Origin: Hyphomicrobiales bacterium
Lineage (GTDB): Bacteria > Pseudomonadota > Alphaproteobacteria > Rhizobiales > Methyloligellaceae
DNA: 64,000 bases
Assembly (NCBI GenBank): GCA_021775525.1
Contig: JAJFHQ010000068.1
Span: 1-64,000, forward strand
Reading direction: 5' to 3'
Position numbers and translations under genes: made by a program. Under the pieces are notes generated by a model. The model did no database searches. It was not told the origin of the DNA and was given only the letters and a program-made list of their open reading frames with translations. Positions 30,749-41,502 of this stretch are shown in pieces. The number at the start of each line of letters is the position of its first letter. Positions within the stretch are counted from its first letter, which is position 1.

Positions 30749-31546
30749 ATGAGCAATATTCATTCGAGCGCTATTGTCGACCCCGATGCAAAATTGGGAT
30801 CTGGTGTAAAAATCGGCCCATATTGCGTGATTGGTCCTCATGTCGTGTTGGGAGATGGGTGCAAACTCCACTCCCATGTCGTGATTGAGGGTCACACCAC
30901 GATCGGCGCAAATTGTGAAATTTTTCCGTTCGCCTCTCTTGGTAATCCGCCCCAGGACTTGAAATTCCGAGGAGAAAAAAGCCAGGTCATCATTGGCACA
31001 GACAACATCATCCGTGAATATGTAACCATTCACCCAGGCACGGAAAGCGGCGGTCTTGTTACCAGGATCGGTTCCCAGTGCCTGCTGATGGGGCAAGTCC
31101 ATATCGCCCATGATTGCCAAATCGGTGATCATGTGGTGCTTGCCAATGGCGCCGCCATAGCCGGTCACTGCGTCATTGGAGACCATGCCATTCTTGGAGG
31201 TCTGGCTGCCGTTCATCAATTTGTACGCATCGGTGAATATGCCTTTATTGGCGGCATGTCGGGTGTGGAAAGCGACATCATCCCCTATGGCATGGCCGTA
31301 GGCCCTCGCGCATCGCTTAAGGGCCTCAATATCATCGGTATAAAAAGAAGCGGTCTCGACCGCGCACAACTGAAACATTTACGCAGCGCCTATGATCTCC
31401 TGTTTGCCGACGAAGGAACTCTGTCAGAGAGGACCCTGATGGTGGAGAAAACCATGCCAGATGATGAACGGGTAGGTCGAATAGTGGAATTTATTCGCGA
31501 AGACTCATCGCGTGCGCTTTCGGTCCCGAAGCAGGACTCCGCTTAA
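30749..31546 (+). CDS. lpxA: Acyl-ACP--UDP-N-acetylglucosamine O-acyltransferase
   Basis: LpxA performs the first step of lipid A synthesis, transferring 3-hydroxyacyl to UDP-GlcNAc. The 265-residue protein is a hexapeptide beta-helix (about residues 1-190) with a helical C-terminal domain (about 195-265). The catalytic base is His121 in VHIAHDCQIGDH, and NIIREYVTIHPGTE is the conserved substrate loop. ATG 30749 was chosen because it gives the usual MSNIHSSAIVDP start; an in-frame TTG at 30722 overlaps fabZ and is unlikely. Confidence 0.96.
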   Translation: MSNIHSSAIVDPDAKLGSGVKIGPYCVIGPHVVLGDGCKLHSHVVIEGHTTIGANCEIFPFASLGNPPQDLKFRGEKSQVIIGTDNIIREYVTIHPGTESGGLVTRIGSQCLLMGQVHIAHDCQIGDHVVLANGAAIAGHCVIGDHAILGGLAAVHQFVRIGEYAFIGGMSGVESDIIPYGMAVGPRASLKGLNIIGIKRSGLDRAQLKHLRSAYDLLFADEGTLSERTLMVEKTMPDDERVGRIVEFIREDSSRALSVPKQDSA

Positions 31547-31575
31547 GGCGTCCCTACTGTCAAAGCAATGGTCAC

Positions 31576-32430
31576 ATGGCCAGGACAAAACATAAATCGC
31601 CAGTCGGTTTGGGAATAATCGCCTGCAGCGGGAACATGCCGCTTGAGGTTGCCAGAGCAGCCGAGGACACCGGTCTGCCAGTCCATATCATCGCGATAGA
31701 AGGGGCTGCAAGCAAAGGTGTGGAAGCATTCCCCCATAGCTGGGTTCAACTCAGCAAAATCGGGCGCATGCTGAAGCTCTTGAGAGAAAACAATTGCCAG
31801 CAACTGGTGATCGTCGGGGCAATGAAGCGCCCGGATTACGCGCGCCTGAGACCCGATTTCGGGGCCATTATAAATCTTCCAACCATTTTGAATTTAACCG
31901 TGGGTGGCGATAATTCGATCTTGAGCGTAATCGTCAATTTCTTCGACAAAAAGGGGTTTGAAGTGGTTGGAGCACAGGATATAGCCAAAGATTTGCTCGT
32001 GGGCGTTGGTCCCATGGGACGTCACCGGCCAAACAAGAAAGATTTGAGAGACATCCAGACCGGCCTCAACGTTGTTGAGAAGCTCGGTGCTCTCGATGTC
32101 GGGCAGGCCGCTGTCGTTGCATCACAATATGTGTTGGCAGTTGAAGCTGCCGAGGGCACCGATCTTATGCTGGACCGATGCAGGGACTTGCGGCAATCGG
32201 GTTCCAGAAAAGTTGGCAAGCAAAGCGGCGTACTCGTCAAAGGTCCCAAGCCCGGGCAGGAGCGACGGATTGATCTGCCGACCGTGGGACCACAAACGGT
32301 ACGAAAGGCCGCAGAGGCCGGATTGAAAGGAATTGCTTTAGCCGCGAACAATGTCCTGGTGATAGATCGCGATGAAGTTGTCAAATTGGCGGATGACGCC
32401 GGGATTTTTATTTTCGGCGTGGAGGCATGA
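31576..32430 (+). CDS. lpxI: UDP-2,3-diacylglucosamine pyrophosphatase LpxI
   Basis: LpxI (formerly DUF1009) hydrolyses UDP-2,3-diacylglucosamine to lipid X. It replaces the unrelated LpxH in alphaproteobacteria. The 284-residue protein has an N-terminal domain starting GLGIIACSGNMPLEVARAA (about residues 10-28) and a linker near GRMLKLLRENNCQQLVIVGA. The C-terminal domain contains NVVEKLGALDVGQAAVV and RIDLPTVGPQTVRKAAEAG. The stop overlaps the lpxB ATG by 4 bases, matching the metabolic order (LpxI product is the LpxB substrate). Confidence 0.94.
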   Translation: MARTKHKSPVGLGIIACSGNMPLEVARAAEDTGLPVHIIAIEGAASKGVEAFPHSWVQLSKIGRMLKLLRENNCQQLVIVGAMKRPDYARLRPDFGAIINLPTILNLTVGGDNSILSVIVNFFDKKGFEVVGAQDIAKDLLVGVGPMGRHRPNKKDLRDIQTGLNVVEKLGALDVGQAAVVASQYVLAVEAAEGTDLMLDRCRDLRQSGSRKVGKQSGVLVKGPKPGQERRIDLPTVGPQTVRKAAEAGLKGIALAANNVLVIDRDEVVKLADDAGIFIFGVEA

Positions 32431-33611
32431 TCCAGAAACCCGACAAGATTAAACCACTTAGCATCTTTGTGGTTTCCGGCGAGCCTTCCGGAGACCAGCT
32501 CGGTGGCAATCTGATAAAGGCTATCCGGCGCGCGGTCACGGGCCCGGTACGCTTTCAAGGGGTTGGCGCAGAGGCCATGGAGCGGGAAGGGTGCACGTCC
32601 CTGTTTCCCCTTTCCGATGTCGCTGTCATGGGTCCGATCGCCATATTGGCGCGGCTGCCAAAACTTGTGCGGCGGGTTTACCAGACGGTAGATGCAATTC
32701 TTGAGGCAAATCCGGATGTGCTCGTTATTATTGATAGTCCGGAATTCACTCATCCAATCGCCAAACGTGTGCGCAAGCGAAATCCTTCAATACCAATCAT
32801 CGATTATGTCTCTCCCACAGTCTGGATCTGGCGTTCCGGGCGCTCCCGCAAAATGCGCAGCTATGTAGATCATGTACTTGCCTTGCTGCCGTTCGAGCCC
32901 GCTGTTCACAAGCGACTGGAAGGCCCGCCCTGCACATATGTGGGTCACCCTTTAATCGAACGCTCAGACTGGATCAGGAGCCTCAAGCCGCGCGAACTGG
33001 CAAACACGCATGGTCTGAAAAAGGGGCGCAAGATTCTTACCGTTCTGCCCGGAAGCCGACAAAATGAAATCACCTTGCTCATGGAATGCTTTGGCGGTGC
33101 CCTTGAGAGGGTTATCGAGGCCATTGGTGAGATTGAGGTCATGGTGCCAGTCGTTCCATCGGTACGGCATCTAGTAGAAGAGAAGCTGGAGAGCTGGCCC
33201 ATCAAACCTCATCTCGTAGAGGGAGAAACAGCCAAATTTCAAGCTTTCAGGCTATCGGATGCAGCCTTGGCCGCTTCAGGGACCGTCACGCTTGAACTTG
33301 CATTGAGCGGAACGCCCATGGTGGTCGCCTATCGCCTGGAATTTATTGCATCGCTTGCGCGCATTCTTGCGACATTTCCCTCGATCGTGTTGCCAAATCT
33401 CATACTTGAAAAAAATGCCTTTCCCGAATTCCTGGAAGAGACTTGTACATCTGAGAATCTTGCCGCCGCACTGCTGCCATTGCTCAAAGGTGGGAAAGCC
33501 CGCGAGATACAATTGACCGCAATAAAGGGGCTTGAGAAAAAAATGCGCCTGGCGTGCGGCCAACCAAGTGATCTCGCGGCCAAGATCGTGCTCGAACACG
33601 TCAGAAAATAG
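32427..33611 (+). CDS. lpxB: Lipid-A-disaccharide synthase
   Basis: LpxB joins lipid X and UDP-2,3-diacylglucosamine to make the lipid A disaccharide. It is a membrane-associated GT19 glycosyltransferase. The 394-residue protein has VVSGEPSGDQLGGNLI (about residues 12-27), DSPEFTHPIAKRVRK, YVSPTVWIWRSGR, and the donor site region LPGSRQNEI (about 205-213), followed by AASGTVTLELALSGTPMVVA. It is the last gene of the envelope series and converges with gltA, with 46 bases between the stops and no clear terminator there. Confidence 0.95.
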   Translation: MIQKPDKIKPLSIFVVSGEPSGDQLGGNLIKAIRRAVTGPVRFQGVGAEAMEREGCTSLFPLSDVAVMGPIAILARLPKLVRRVYQTVDAILEANPDVLVIIDSPEFTHPIAKRVRKRNPSIPIIDYVSPTVWIWRSGRSRKMRSYVDHVLALLPFEPAVHKRLEGPPCTYVGHPLIERSDWIRSLKPRELANTHGLKKGRKILTVLPGSRQNEITLLMECFGGALERVIEAIGEIEVMVPVVPSVRHLVEEKLESWPIKPHLVEGETAKFQAFRLSDAALAASGTVTLELALSGTPMVVAYRLEFIASLARILATFPSIVLPNLILEKNAFPEFLEETCTSENLAAALLPLLKGGKAREIQLTAIKGLEKKMRLACGQPSDLAAKIVLEHVRK

Positions 33612-33657
33612 TGACCCTAGAATTCGGACGGGATCACAGTCACCAACCTTCTGGAGC

Positions 33658-34992
33658 CTATTTGCGGTCCTCGATTTTTACATAGGGGCGTTTATCGGGC
33701 CCGGTATAGAGTTGGCGGGGCCGCCCGATACGTTGATCAGGATCCTCGATCATCTCTTTCCATTGAGCAATCCAGCCGACCGTGCGCGCCAAAGCAAATA
33801 GCACGGTGAACATCGAGGTTGGGAAGCCAAGAGCCCGCAGAGTGATTCCGGAATAAAAATCGATATTCGGATAAAGTTTTCGTTCTACGAAATATTCGTC
33901 TTCCAACGCGATTTTTTCCAGCGCCATCGCGACTGGTAGTGCCGGGTCCTTGTCCGCGCCAACGGCCTCAAGCACTTCATGGCAATTTTTCTGCATGATC
34001 TTGGCGCGCGGGTCGTAATTTTTATACACCCGGTGTCCAAAGCCCATGAGACGGAACGGATCGTCCTTGTCTTTGGCCTTTTTCACATATTCAGGGATGT
34101 TATCGACGCTGCCTATCTCTTCAAGCATTTGCAGGGCCGCTTCATTAGCGCCTCCATGCGCCGGCCCCCACAGACAAGCGATGCCCGCAGAAATGCATGC
34201 AAACGGATTGGCTCCTGAAGACCCTGCCAGCCTTACCGTAGATGTTGAGGCATTCTGTTCATGGTCGGCATGGAGGATGAATATGTTGTCCATGGCCGCT
34301 GCCAATATCGGATCTGGCTCATATTTTTCACAAGGAACTGAAAAACACATATGCAGAAAGTTGGAGGCGTAATCCAGATCATTGCGCGGGTATGTGAAGG
34401 GCTGGCCAATGGAATATTTAAATGCCATGGCGGCGATAGTTGGCATCTTTGCGATCATACGAATTGAAGCAATGTCGCGCTGAATCGGATCCGTGATGTC
34501 AGTTGAATCATGATAGAAGGCGGACAACGCGCCGACTACACCCACCATAATCGCCATGGGATGGGCGTCACGGCGAAAACCCGTGAAAATCCGGTGCATT
34601 TGCTCATGCACCATCGTGTGCATGGTCACACGCTGCTGGAAATCCTCAAATTGCGCCGCGTTAGGCAATTCGCCGTAAAGAAGCAGGTGGCAGGTTTCAA
34701 GAAAATTACCATTATCAGCCAATTCCTCGATCGGAAATCCGCGATGAAGCAGCAATCCCTCATCGCCATCGATATAAGTCAGTTTGGATTCACAACTCGC
34801 CGTGGAGGTAAACCCCGGATCGAAGGTGAAGCACCCCGTATCACCATACAAACGGGTAATATCGATGACATCAGGACCAATGCTGCCCTGATAAACAGGC
34901 AACGTGTGATCCTTTTCGTCTAACCTTAATGTCGCTGATTTCTGATTATCTGTCGCAGGTGCAGAACCTTGCGACTCGCCGGATGTGCTCAT
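33658..34992 (-). CDS. gltA: Citrate synthase
   Basis: Citrate synthase condenses acetyl-CoA and oxaloacetate to start the TCA cycle. The 444-residue protein is the type II (hexameric, NADH-sensitive) bacterial form. It has an N-terminal beta-rich part with [17 protein letters not shown] (about residues 52-68). Catalytic histidines lie in [18 protein letters not shown] and [14 protein letters not shown], and the aspartate in [16 protein letters not shown] ribosome-binding site precedes ATG 34992. The 187-base spacer up to gltX on the right probably holds its own promoter, although I saw no strong one. Confidence 0.96.
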   Translation of the reverse strand: MSTSGESQGSAPATDNQKSATLRLDEKDHTLPVYQGSIGPDVIDITRLYGDTGCFTFDPGFTSTASCESKLTYIDGDEGLLLHRGFPIEELADNGNFLETCHLLLYGELPNAAQFEDFQQRVTMHTMVHEQMHRIFTGFRRDAHPMAIMVGVVGALSAFYHDSTDITDPIQRDIASIRMIAKMPTIAAMAFKYSIGQPFTYPRNDLDYASNFLHMCFSVPCEKYEPDPILAAAMDNIFILHADHEQNASTSTVRLAGSSGANPFACISAGIACLWGPAHGGANEAALQMLEEIGSVDNIPEYVKKAKDKDDPFRLMGFGHRVYKNYDPRAKIMQKNCHEVLEAVGADKDPALPVAMALEKIALEDEYFVERKLYPNIDFYSGITLRALGFPTSMFTVLFALARTVGWIAQWKEMIEDPDQRIGRPRQLYTGPDKRPYVKIEDRK

Positions 34993-35179
34993 GCACGACC
35001 TCCATCGTCTGGCCCAAACGCTATCCCATTACGGAGACAGCTATAAGTTGAATTGAAGAGTTGCCCCCTGCCTAATCGATTTCAGACTTTGGAGCAAGAT
35101 CACCAAAGGACGCATTGACGTAATGCTTGGTATTTTAATGTGCAAAACGTGGATAACTCACCGGATTCAAGCTGTACAT

Positions 35180-36601
35180 TCAAATGGCCTGATCACGGAT
35201 TCGTGCAATTGCCTCATCTTTGCCCAAGGCCAGTAGCACATCAAAGATTCCCGGGGATGTCGTGCCCCCCGTCAAAACTGCACGCAGGGGTTGTGCTACC
35301 TTGCCAAGTTTTAAATTAGCCATTTCTGCAAAACCACGAACGGCTTGCTCAATGGTATCTATTTTCCAGTCATCCAGCGTTTCCAACGACTCTAATAAAG
35401 CGCCTAGAGTTCTCAGCGCCTCATCATCTAGCAATTTTCCGGCTTTCTCATCCATTTCCAGAGGACGCGACACGAACACAAAACGTCCATTGTCAAGAAT
35501 ATCGACAAGGGTTTTGGCGCGCTCTTTAAGGCCCGGCATGGCCAGGGCCAATTTCTGCCAGCACACTTCATCATCCACGTTGGGGGGAAGTTGTGTCTTG
35601 TCCAATTCAGGGATCAAAGCCCTTGTGAGGCCTGCCAGTTCCTCATCACCACTGTTCTTGATGTATTGCGCATTGAGGTTGGAAAGCTTGTCAAAATCAA
35701 ACCGGGAAGGGGAGCGGCCAATACCAGGCAGATCAAACCATTCGATCATCTGCGCGGTGGTGAAAATCTCATCGTCGCCGTGGCTCCACCCCAATCTCGC
35801 GAGATAGTTGCGCAAGGCTGCAGGCAGGTATCCCAACGCACGGTAAGCTTCAACGCCAAGAGCGCCGTGGCGCTTTGAGAGCTTGGCTCCATCAGGTCCG
35901 TGAATCAATGGAACATGGGCAAATATGGGCACCTGCCATTCGAGCGCATTATAAATTTGCGCCTGGCGGCTGGCATTGGTGAGATGGTCAGCACCACGTA
36001 TGGCATGGGTTACGCCCATATCATGATCATCTACCACCACGGCCAGATTGTAGGTTGGGCTTCCATCACTACGTGAGATGATGAGGTCGTCCAGATCCTT
36101 GTTGGCCACGGTAACGGTGCCCTGCACCTGATCGTCAATGACAGTCTCACCTTCATTTGGAGCCTTGAAGCGGATGACCGGATCAACCCCAGCCGGCGCG
36201 TCTGAAGGGTCACGATCACGCCACATACCGTCATAGACGGCGCTGCGGCCTTCTGCATGGGCGCTCTCGCGCATCTTCTCCAACTCATCGGGCTTAGCGT
36301 AGCATTTGTAGGCAAGACTCTTGTCTAGCAGTTTCTTGACGACCTCACCGTGCCGTTCAGCCCTGGCGTGCTGGTAAAATGGCTCTCCATCCCATTCCAG
36401 GCCAAGCCATCTCAGGCCATCCAGGATTGCATCGATGGCGTCAGCGCTTGATCGTTTCCGATCTGTGTCCTCAATGCGTAAAAGCATCTTGCCGCCATTG
36501 GCTTTGGCATAGAGCCAATTGAACAGCGCCGTGCGCGCCCCTCCAATATGCAGATAACCTGTGGGTGAGGGGGCAAACCTTGTAACCACGCGTTCGCTCA
36601 T
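35180..36601 (-). CDS. gltX: Glutamyl-tRNA synthetase
   Basis: GltX charges tRNA-Glu. The 473-residue protein is a class I synthetase with the HIGH-like motif in [20 protein letters not shown] (about residues 10-29), KLSKRHG as the KMSKS loop (about 240-246), and a helical anticodon-binding C-terminal half. Many alphaproteobacteria carry two GltX enzymes, one of which may act on tRNA-Gln for the amidotransferase route; which of the two this is cannot be told from the sequence. It is transcribed divergently from comEC, with 133 bases between the starts. Confidence 0.95.
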   Translation of the reverse strand: MSERVVTRFAPSPTGYLHIGGARTALFNWLYAKANGGKMLLRIEDTDRKRSSADAIDAILDGLRWLGLEWDGEPFYQHARAERHGEVVKKLLDKSLAYKCYAKPDELEKMRESAHAEGRSAVYDGMWRDRDPSDAPAGVDPVIRFKAPNEGETVIDDQVQGTVTVANKDLDDLIISRSDGSPTYNLAVVVDDHDMGVTHAIRGADHLTNASRQAQIYNALEWQVPIFAHVPLIHGPDGAKLSKRHGALGVEAYRALGYLPAALRNYLARLGWSHGDDEIFTTAQMIEWFDLPGIGRSPSRFDFDKLSNLNAQYIKNSGDEELAGLTRALIPELDKTQLPPNVDDEVCWQKLALAMPGLKERAKTLVDILDNGRFVFVSRPLEMDEKAGKLLDDEALRTLGALLESLETLDDWKIDTIEQAVRGFAEMANLKLGKVAQPLRAVLTGGTTSPGIFDVLLALGKDEAIARIRDQAI

Positions 36602-36734
36602 AGAAAAGAATCCAATCTTGGATTTATATTTTCACGAAACAAAATTATTTCGGGCTTCACCGCGCGCTCATGTACCATAAGAGCCGGGTCTGCGTTAAGT
36701 GCGGAACCCTGATAAATTGGAGGGACAGTGGACC

Positions 36735-38927
36735 ATGTCGGTATGGTCCTGGGAAAACCGGCAAGCAAATGGCAGCAGCCTGGTTCATCGGGCTGTCGGG
36801 CTGATCGCGCGGCAGGTTGAAGAAGAAAATGATCGCTGGTTCCTGTGGATTCCAGTCTATTTTGCTGCTGGCATCGGTCTGTATTTTGCGCTGCCGGGTG
36901 AACCAGCACTTCATTCCATCATTGCCGCACTCATCATCACGCTCTCATTATGCTTTGCCACCCGGCGAATCCCCTTGTTCTGGCTACTCAGCGTGGCTTC
37001 TTTTTGCATGAGCCTTGGCTTTGCCGACATTTCATTTCGAACCTATTCGATGAAACAACCCACTTTGGAGCAATCAGGCGGCTTCATGAAGCTAACTGGC
37101 TGGGTTGAAAAAATCGAAGCACGTCTTCCGCGGGGATACAGAGTAACGCTCAGGCCGTTCGACTCAACAAACAAGAAGACCAAATCCTTACCATACCGGG
37201 TACGTTTCACCAGCCGTTTTGACGCGGTTCCTCATACTGGAAGCGCAGTCGAGGTGCGCTTGCGCCTGCGCCCGGTCCCCGAACCCGTCATGCCCGGAGG
37301 ATTCGATTTTTCACGCAAAGCTTATTATGTAGGCTTGGGGGCCGTGGGTTTTGCGCTTGCACCTGCCAAACCGCTTGATCCCGCCCCGGCAGCACCACTC
37401 GATATCCGACTGCGTGCAAAGATTGATGGCCTGCGCCACCAAATTGAGCAGCGTATTTTAAAAATCACACCCGGTGAGCGCGGAGCAGTAGTGGTCGCGT
37501 TGATAACGGGAGAACGCGGACGAATTCCTGAAGCGACCCTGCGAGCGCTCAGACATTCAGGTCTTGCACATATGCTGGCAATATCTGGCCTGCATATGGC
37601 ACTGATGGCCGGATCCCTGTTCTGGTTGTTGCGCATGGGTGCTGCCGCTGTACCCTTCCTCGCATTGCGCTGCCCTATCAAGAAATGGGCAGCCATCCTG
37701 GCACTCCTGGGTGGCGGGTTTTATTTTGTCATCTCGGGTGGATCCATTGCCACTCAGCGCGCCTTCCTGATGATGTGTATCGTATTCACCGCCATTCTGC
37801 TCGACCGTCCCGCACTCACCCTGCGTAACGTTGCCCTTGCCGCTTGCGTGATACTGATACTTTTTCCTGAAAGCTTACTCGATGTCTCATTCCAGATGTC
37901 ATTTGCAGCAGTGACGGCACTGGTGGCCGTTTACGAGCGTACCAGTAAACGCAAATCCTCCACGACAACTCTCTCCATCTGGGGCAATCTCATGAGGAAA
38001 GGCTTCTGGTACCTGGGTGGTATTGCATTGACCACACTCGTGGCGGGGATCGCTGTTGCACCATTTGCCGCGTACCATTTCCACCATCTTGCACAATTCT
38101 CACTGCTCGCCAACTTGGGTGCGATGCCGCCTTTTGGTCTCATCGTGATGCCTGCTGCACTGGTTTCATTAATAACCATGCCGTTCGGATTTGAGGCTCT
38201 GCCATTGCAGATCATGGCATGGGGCATCGATCAGGTTGTCGGCGTTGCCAAGGAAGTCTCCAGCTGGCCCTCTGCAAGCGTGCGCGTGGCCACAATGCCG
38301 GTAGCCTCGCTGCTGGCTTTGTCTGTTGGCGGTCTATGGCTTTGCCTGTGGCGCACGCCCTGGCGGTTCGCAGGGCTAGGTATTGCCAGCCTCGGCCTGT
38401 TGATGGCCGGGAGCGCTCCACGACCGGATTTGCTTGTTGGGCGTGATGGCAAACTGCTCGCCGTTCGCACACAGGATGACACGCTCTCTGTTACGGGTGG
38501 CAAGAAAGCCAGCTATTCCCTGGAACAATGGCTGAGCGCCGATGGTGACTCGCGTGATCCAGTCCTGGCGCTGAAGGGGGATAATTTCAAATGCGATGAA
38601 TTGGCCTGCATCGCTAAAGTGAAAGGGAAAACCGTTGCTTTTGTCCGACACCCGGCAGCTCTCGCCGAGGAGTGTTCCCGGGCTGATATTATCATTGCAC
38701 AAATCCCCATCAACCACCGTTGTCCTAAAGTTCGCGTGAAGGTCGACCGAATTGATTTGTGGTCCGATGGTGCGCACGCGCTCTATTTAGATGGACAGTC
38801 CATCCGCATTGAAACGGTTGCGCAGAGCAGGGGAGAACGTCCCTGGTCTCGCACGATCACAAGACGACGCAAGCGGTCAGCACCTGATGGTAATGCCTAT
38901 GCAGATGAAGACAATGCGCCTGAATGA
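36735..38927 (+). CDS. comEC: ComEC/Rec2 family DNA-uptake channel protein
   Basis: ComEC-type proteins form the inner-membrane channel for transforming DNA. The 730-residue protein has an N-terminal part with two to three helices and a DUF4131-like OB domain (about residues 45-210, containing MKLTGWVEKIEARLPRGYRV). The polytopic competence domain is at about 215-560, with SGLAHMLAISGLHMALMAG as its signature. The C-terminal region (about 565-700) corresponds to the metallo-beta-lactamase domain of long ComEC proteins, but no HxHxDH motif is visible, so it looks catalytically degenerate. ATG 36735 was chosen for the GGAGGG site upstream (36719-36724). It converges with lexA (11 bases apart). 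Confidence 0.88.
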   Translation: MSVWSWENRQANGSSLVHRAVGLIARQVEEENDRWFLWIPVYFAAGIGLYFALPGEPALHSIIAALIITLSLCFATRRIPLFWLLSVASFCMSLGFADISFRTYSMKQPTLEQSGGFMKLTGWVEKIEARLPRGYRVTLRPFDSTNKKTKSLPYRVRFTSRFDAVPHTGSAVEVRLRLRPVPEPVMPGGFDFSRKAYYVGLGAVGFALAPAKPLDPAPAAPLDIRLRAKIDGLRHQIEQRILKITPGERGAVVVALITGERGRIPEATLRALRHSGLAHMLAISGLHMALMAGSLFWLLRMGAAAVPFLALRCPIKKWAAILALLGGGFYFVISGGSIATQRAFLMMCIVFTAILLDRPALTLRNVALAACVILILFPESLLDVSFQMSFAAVTALVAVYERTSKRKSSTTTLSIWGNLMRKGFWYLGGIALTTLVAGIAVAPFAAYHFHHLAQFSLLANLGAMPPFGLIVMPAALVSLITMPFGFEALPLQIMAWGIDQVVGVAKEVSSWPSASVRVATMPVASLLALSVGGLWLCLWRTPWRFAGLGIASLGLLMAGSAPRPDLLVGRDGKLLAVRTQDDTLSVTGGKKASYSLEQWLSADGDSRDPVLALKGDNFKCDELACIAKVKGKTVAFVRHPAALAEECSRADIIIAQIPINHRCPKVRVKVDRIDLWSDGAHALYLDGQSIRIETVAQSRGERPWSRTITRRRKRSAPDGNAYADEDNAPE

Positions 38928-38938
38928 GAGCGGTTGAG

Positions 38939-39640
38939 TTAGTAAACCCGTATTAGCCCTACCAGCGTGCCTTGCACATCAACCCTGTCAGGCCCGAAAA
39001 TACGGGTCTCATATGCCGGATTGGCGGCTTCCAGCGCGATGGAGTCGCCACGCCGGCGCAAGCGCTTGAGCGTCGCTTCTTCCTTGTCGACAAGGGCAAC
39101 GACGATGTCACCGGTATTGGCTGTATCGCCACGCCGGACAATGATGGTGTCGCCTTCAAGAATACCGGCCTCTATCATTGAGTCGCCTTTGACCTCGAGC
39201 GCAAAATGCTCGCCCTTGGTCAGCAACTCCGGGGGCACTTCGATAGAACGGCTGCTGTGCTGAATGGCCTCGATGGGCACGCCGGCAGCGATCTGACCCA
39301 TGACAGGAATTTCAACATTAGCCGGCAGGGCTTCGCCGTCATCTCTCTCTCGCACGCGGCCAAGGCTGCCTTCGATAACGCTGGGTGAAAAGCCGCGCCC
39401 GCCGCTGCCCGTCGCGTAGCCGACAGATTCAGGCAGTTTGAGAATTTCCAGCGCCCGCGCCCGGTGGGGCAGGCGGCGAATAAATCCACGCTCTTCGAGT
39501 GCAGTTATAAGCCGGTGAATACCCGACTTGGACTTGAGATCGAGCGCTTCCTTCATTTCGTCGAATGACGGCGGAACACCGCTTTCCTTCACCCGCTCAT
39601 GGATGAACATCAGCAATTCTTTTTGCTTGCGCGTCAGCAT
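38939..39640 (-). CDS. lexA: SOS repressor LexA
   Basis: LexA represses DNA-damage genes and cleaves itself when RecA is activated. The 233-residue protein has an N-terminal winged helix (residues 1 to about 65, with [20 protein letters not shown]). The linker is longer than in E. coli LexA, as is usual in alphaproteobacteria. In the C-terminal peptidase domain the cleavage site is Ala119-Gly120, the nucleophile Ser154 (GDSM), and the general base Lys192. It has its own promoter with an SOS box (see 39724-39752), although it lies downstream of moeA on the same strand. Confidence 0.96.
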   Translation of the reverse strand: MLTRKQKELLMFIHERVKESGVPPSFDEMKEALDLKSKSGIHRLITALEERGFIRRLPHRARALEILKLPESVGYATGSGGRGFSPSVIEGSLGRVRERDDGEALPANVEIPVMGQIAAGVPIEAIQHSSRSIEVPPELLTKGEHFALEVKGDSMIEAGILEGDTIIVRRGDTANTGDIVVALVDKEEATLKRLRRRGDSIALEAANPAYETRIFGPDRVDVQGTLVGLIRVY

Positions 39641-39723
39641 CTAAGCCCCTCGCTTGTTATCACCGTCATTGATCTGGTTGTCCCGAATCAAACTAGACAC
39701 CAGATATGGACAAATCATGAACA

Positions 39724-39752
39724 TTTATACATGTTCTAGTTGTGTTCTGCAA
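39724..39752 (-). promoter_or_regulatory. lexA promoter with embedded SOS box (LexA operator)
   Basis: On the minus strand TTGCAG (39752-39747) and TATAAA (39729-39724) are spaced by exactly 17 bases. The spacer, together with one base of the -35 hexamer, holds GAAC-N7-GAAC, which on the plus strand is GTTC (39733-39736), seven bases, then GTTC (39744-39747). This is the direct-repeat LexA operator known from alphaproteobacteria. Its position inside the promoter predicts autorepression. The lexA ATG is about 84 bases from the -10. Confidence 0.85.
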
Positions 39753-39799
39753 GGGTAGGTCCAGGGGGTGTAAACGCGGAGATGCGAACGGGCGCAATC

Positions 39800-41020
39800 T
39801 CAAAAATCCAGATGCAATATCGGCACGGCTTCGCCTGACTCGGCCGCAGGTGCACCGGGTGCCCGGACAATCAGGCAGTCTGCCTGGGACAGGGGGGAGA
39901 GCAGGGAGCTGTCCTGTGAGCGGACCGGTGTCACCACATCCTGCCCCTCATCGCCCTTATCAATCGTGGCGCGCATATAATGCTGACGCGGTCCGTTTTT
40001 TTTCACTCCGGCGCCAAGCATGGCTGTTTTCTGGTCAACGGAAGCACCTTCAATTCCGAGCATTTTATCCAGCATTGGCAGCAGGAATATCCGTGAGCAC
40101 ACCATGGCCGAAACCGGATTCCCGGGCAGGCCCAGTACGCGTTGATCCCCCAATTGCCCGAACATCAAGGGCTTGCCGGGACGCATGGCGATTTTCCAGA
40201 AATCGAGCGTCATGCCGGCTGCTTCAAGGGCCGGCTGTACAAGATCATGATCGCCCACCGATGCCCCACCGATGGTCAGGAGAATATCCGCATCGCTGGC
40301 GCGGGCAATGTGCTCAGCCAGGCTCTCTTTTGTATCCCTCGCGATACCCAGCCTCACTGGCTGCCCACCGGCACTTTCGATCATGGCGGCAAGACCAAAG
40401 GAGTTGGAGGAAATGATCTGTCCCGGATTCAGCTCTTCACCTGGCATGACCAGTTCATCTCCCGTTGCCAGGATTGCAACAACCGGTTTCCGGCGCACCC
40501 TGAACTGCGTCACGTTCATGGAGGCCGCAAGCGACAGATCCCGCGCTAGAATTTTACGCCCGGTTTTGAGCAGAACTTCGCCTTCAGAAAAATCAAATCC
40601 ACGAGGCCGAACATAGGTGCCATGTGCCGCCCCCTCATTCACGGTGACTACATCACCCTCGCGCGATGTGTCTTCCTGGATAATGATGGTGTCGGCGCCC
40701 TCCGGAACTGCGCCGCCAGTGAAAATGCGTACGGCCTGACCATTGCCGGCCTTTCCCTCAAAAGGATGACCCGCCGCAGCTTCCCCGATGATCTTCAATT
40801 CACGGGGTATCTCAGTCAGATCACTGGCGCGTACCGCGTAGCCATCCATGGCCGAGGCGTTAAAAGGCGGTTGGGTAATGCGGGCGGCAACGCCCTCTGC
40901 CAGCACGCGGCCATGACCGTCTTCGAGTGGGATAGTTTCTGCTTCACACAGACCAAGCCCATCCACCACGCGCGCGAGGGCTTCGTCTACGCTCAGCATT
41001 GAATTGGCAAGCTCCCTCAC
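39800..41020 (-). CDS. moeA: Molybdopterin molybdotransferase MoeA
   Basis: MoeA inserts molybdate into adenylylated molybdopterin to finish the molybdenum cofactor. The 406-residue protein has MoeA domains in order: an N-terminal part with [11 protein letters not shown] (about residues 58-68), a molybdopterin-binding core with [17 protein letters not shown] and [19 protein letters not shown] (about 245-320), and a beta-rich C-terminal domain IV. It overlaps moaC by 4 bases and is presumably translationally coupled. The trp-moaC-moeA-lexA order is typical for this group. Confidence 0.95.
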   Translation of the reverse strand: MRELANSMLSVDEALARVVDGLGLCEAETIPLEDGHGRVLAEGVAARITQPPFNASAMDGYAVRASDLTEIPRELKIIGEAAAGHPFEGKAGNGQAVRIFTGGAVPEGADTIIIQEDTSREGDVVTVNEGAAHGTYVRPRGFDFSEGEVLLKTGRKILARDLSLAASMNVTQFRVRRKPVVAILATGDELVMPGEELNPGQIISSNSFGLAAMIESAGGQPVRLGIARDTKESLAEHIARASDADILLTIGGASVGDHDLVQPALEAAGMTLDFWKIAMRPGKPLMFGQLGDQRVLGLPGNPVSAMVCSRIFLLPMLDKMLGIEGASVDQKTAMLGAGVKKNGPRQHYMRATIDKGDEGQDVVTPVRSQDSSLLSPLSQADCLIVRAPGAPAAESGEAVPILHLDF

Positions 41021-41502
41021 GCGTCCGCCACGTAATGACCTGATCTCCCGCCGGATTTTTCAACCAGCCGGATGCCGGAAAAGGACATGCCCCGATCAAC
41101 CGCTTTCACCATGTCGTAGATGGTAAGGCAGGCGACCGATACGGCCGTCATGGCTTCCATCTCAACGCCGGTCTGACCGGACACTTTCACCCGCGCTGTG
41201 ACACGGATTCCAACGGGCTCTGAACTGAGTTCAAAATCCACCGTGACCTGAGATAGTGCCAGGGGGTGGCACAACGGGATGAGCTCATGGGTACGCTTGG
41301 CCGCCATGATTCCGGCAAGACGCGCGGTCGCAAGCACGTCGCCCTTCTTGGCGTCGCCTTCCTCAATAAGCTGTAGAGTTTCGGCATCCATGGAGACAAA
41401 ACCTTCCGCCACTGCAACGCGATTGGTCACTTCCTTGTCCGCCACGTCAACCATATGCGCTTCACCGCGCTCATTCAGATGAGTGAGAGTCTTCTTTGTC
41501 AT
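41017..41502 (-). CDS. moaC: Cyclic pyranopterin monophosphate synthase MoaC
   Basis: MoaC, with MoaA, converts GTP to cyclic pyranopterin monophosphate, the first step of molybdenum cofactor synthesis. The 161-residue protein starts with the usual [14 protein letters not shown]. It carries [18 protein letters not shown] (about residues 67-84), [20 protein letters not shown], and the active-site [19 protein letters not shown]. Its start overlaps the trpC stop by 4 bases and its stop overlaps moeA by 4 bases. moaA is not in the window. Confidence 0.95.
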   Translation of the reverse strand: MTKKTLTHLNERGEAHMVDVADKEVTNRVAVAEGFVSMDAETLQLIEEGDAKKGDVLATARLAGIMAAKRTHELIPLCHPLALSQVTVDFELSSEPVGIRVTARVKVSGQTGVEMEAMTAVSVACLTIYDMVKAVDRGMSFSGIRLVEKSGGRSGHYVADA

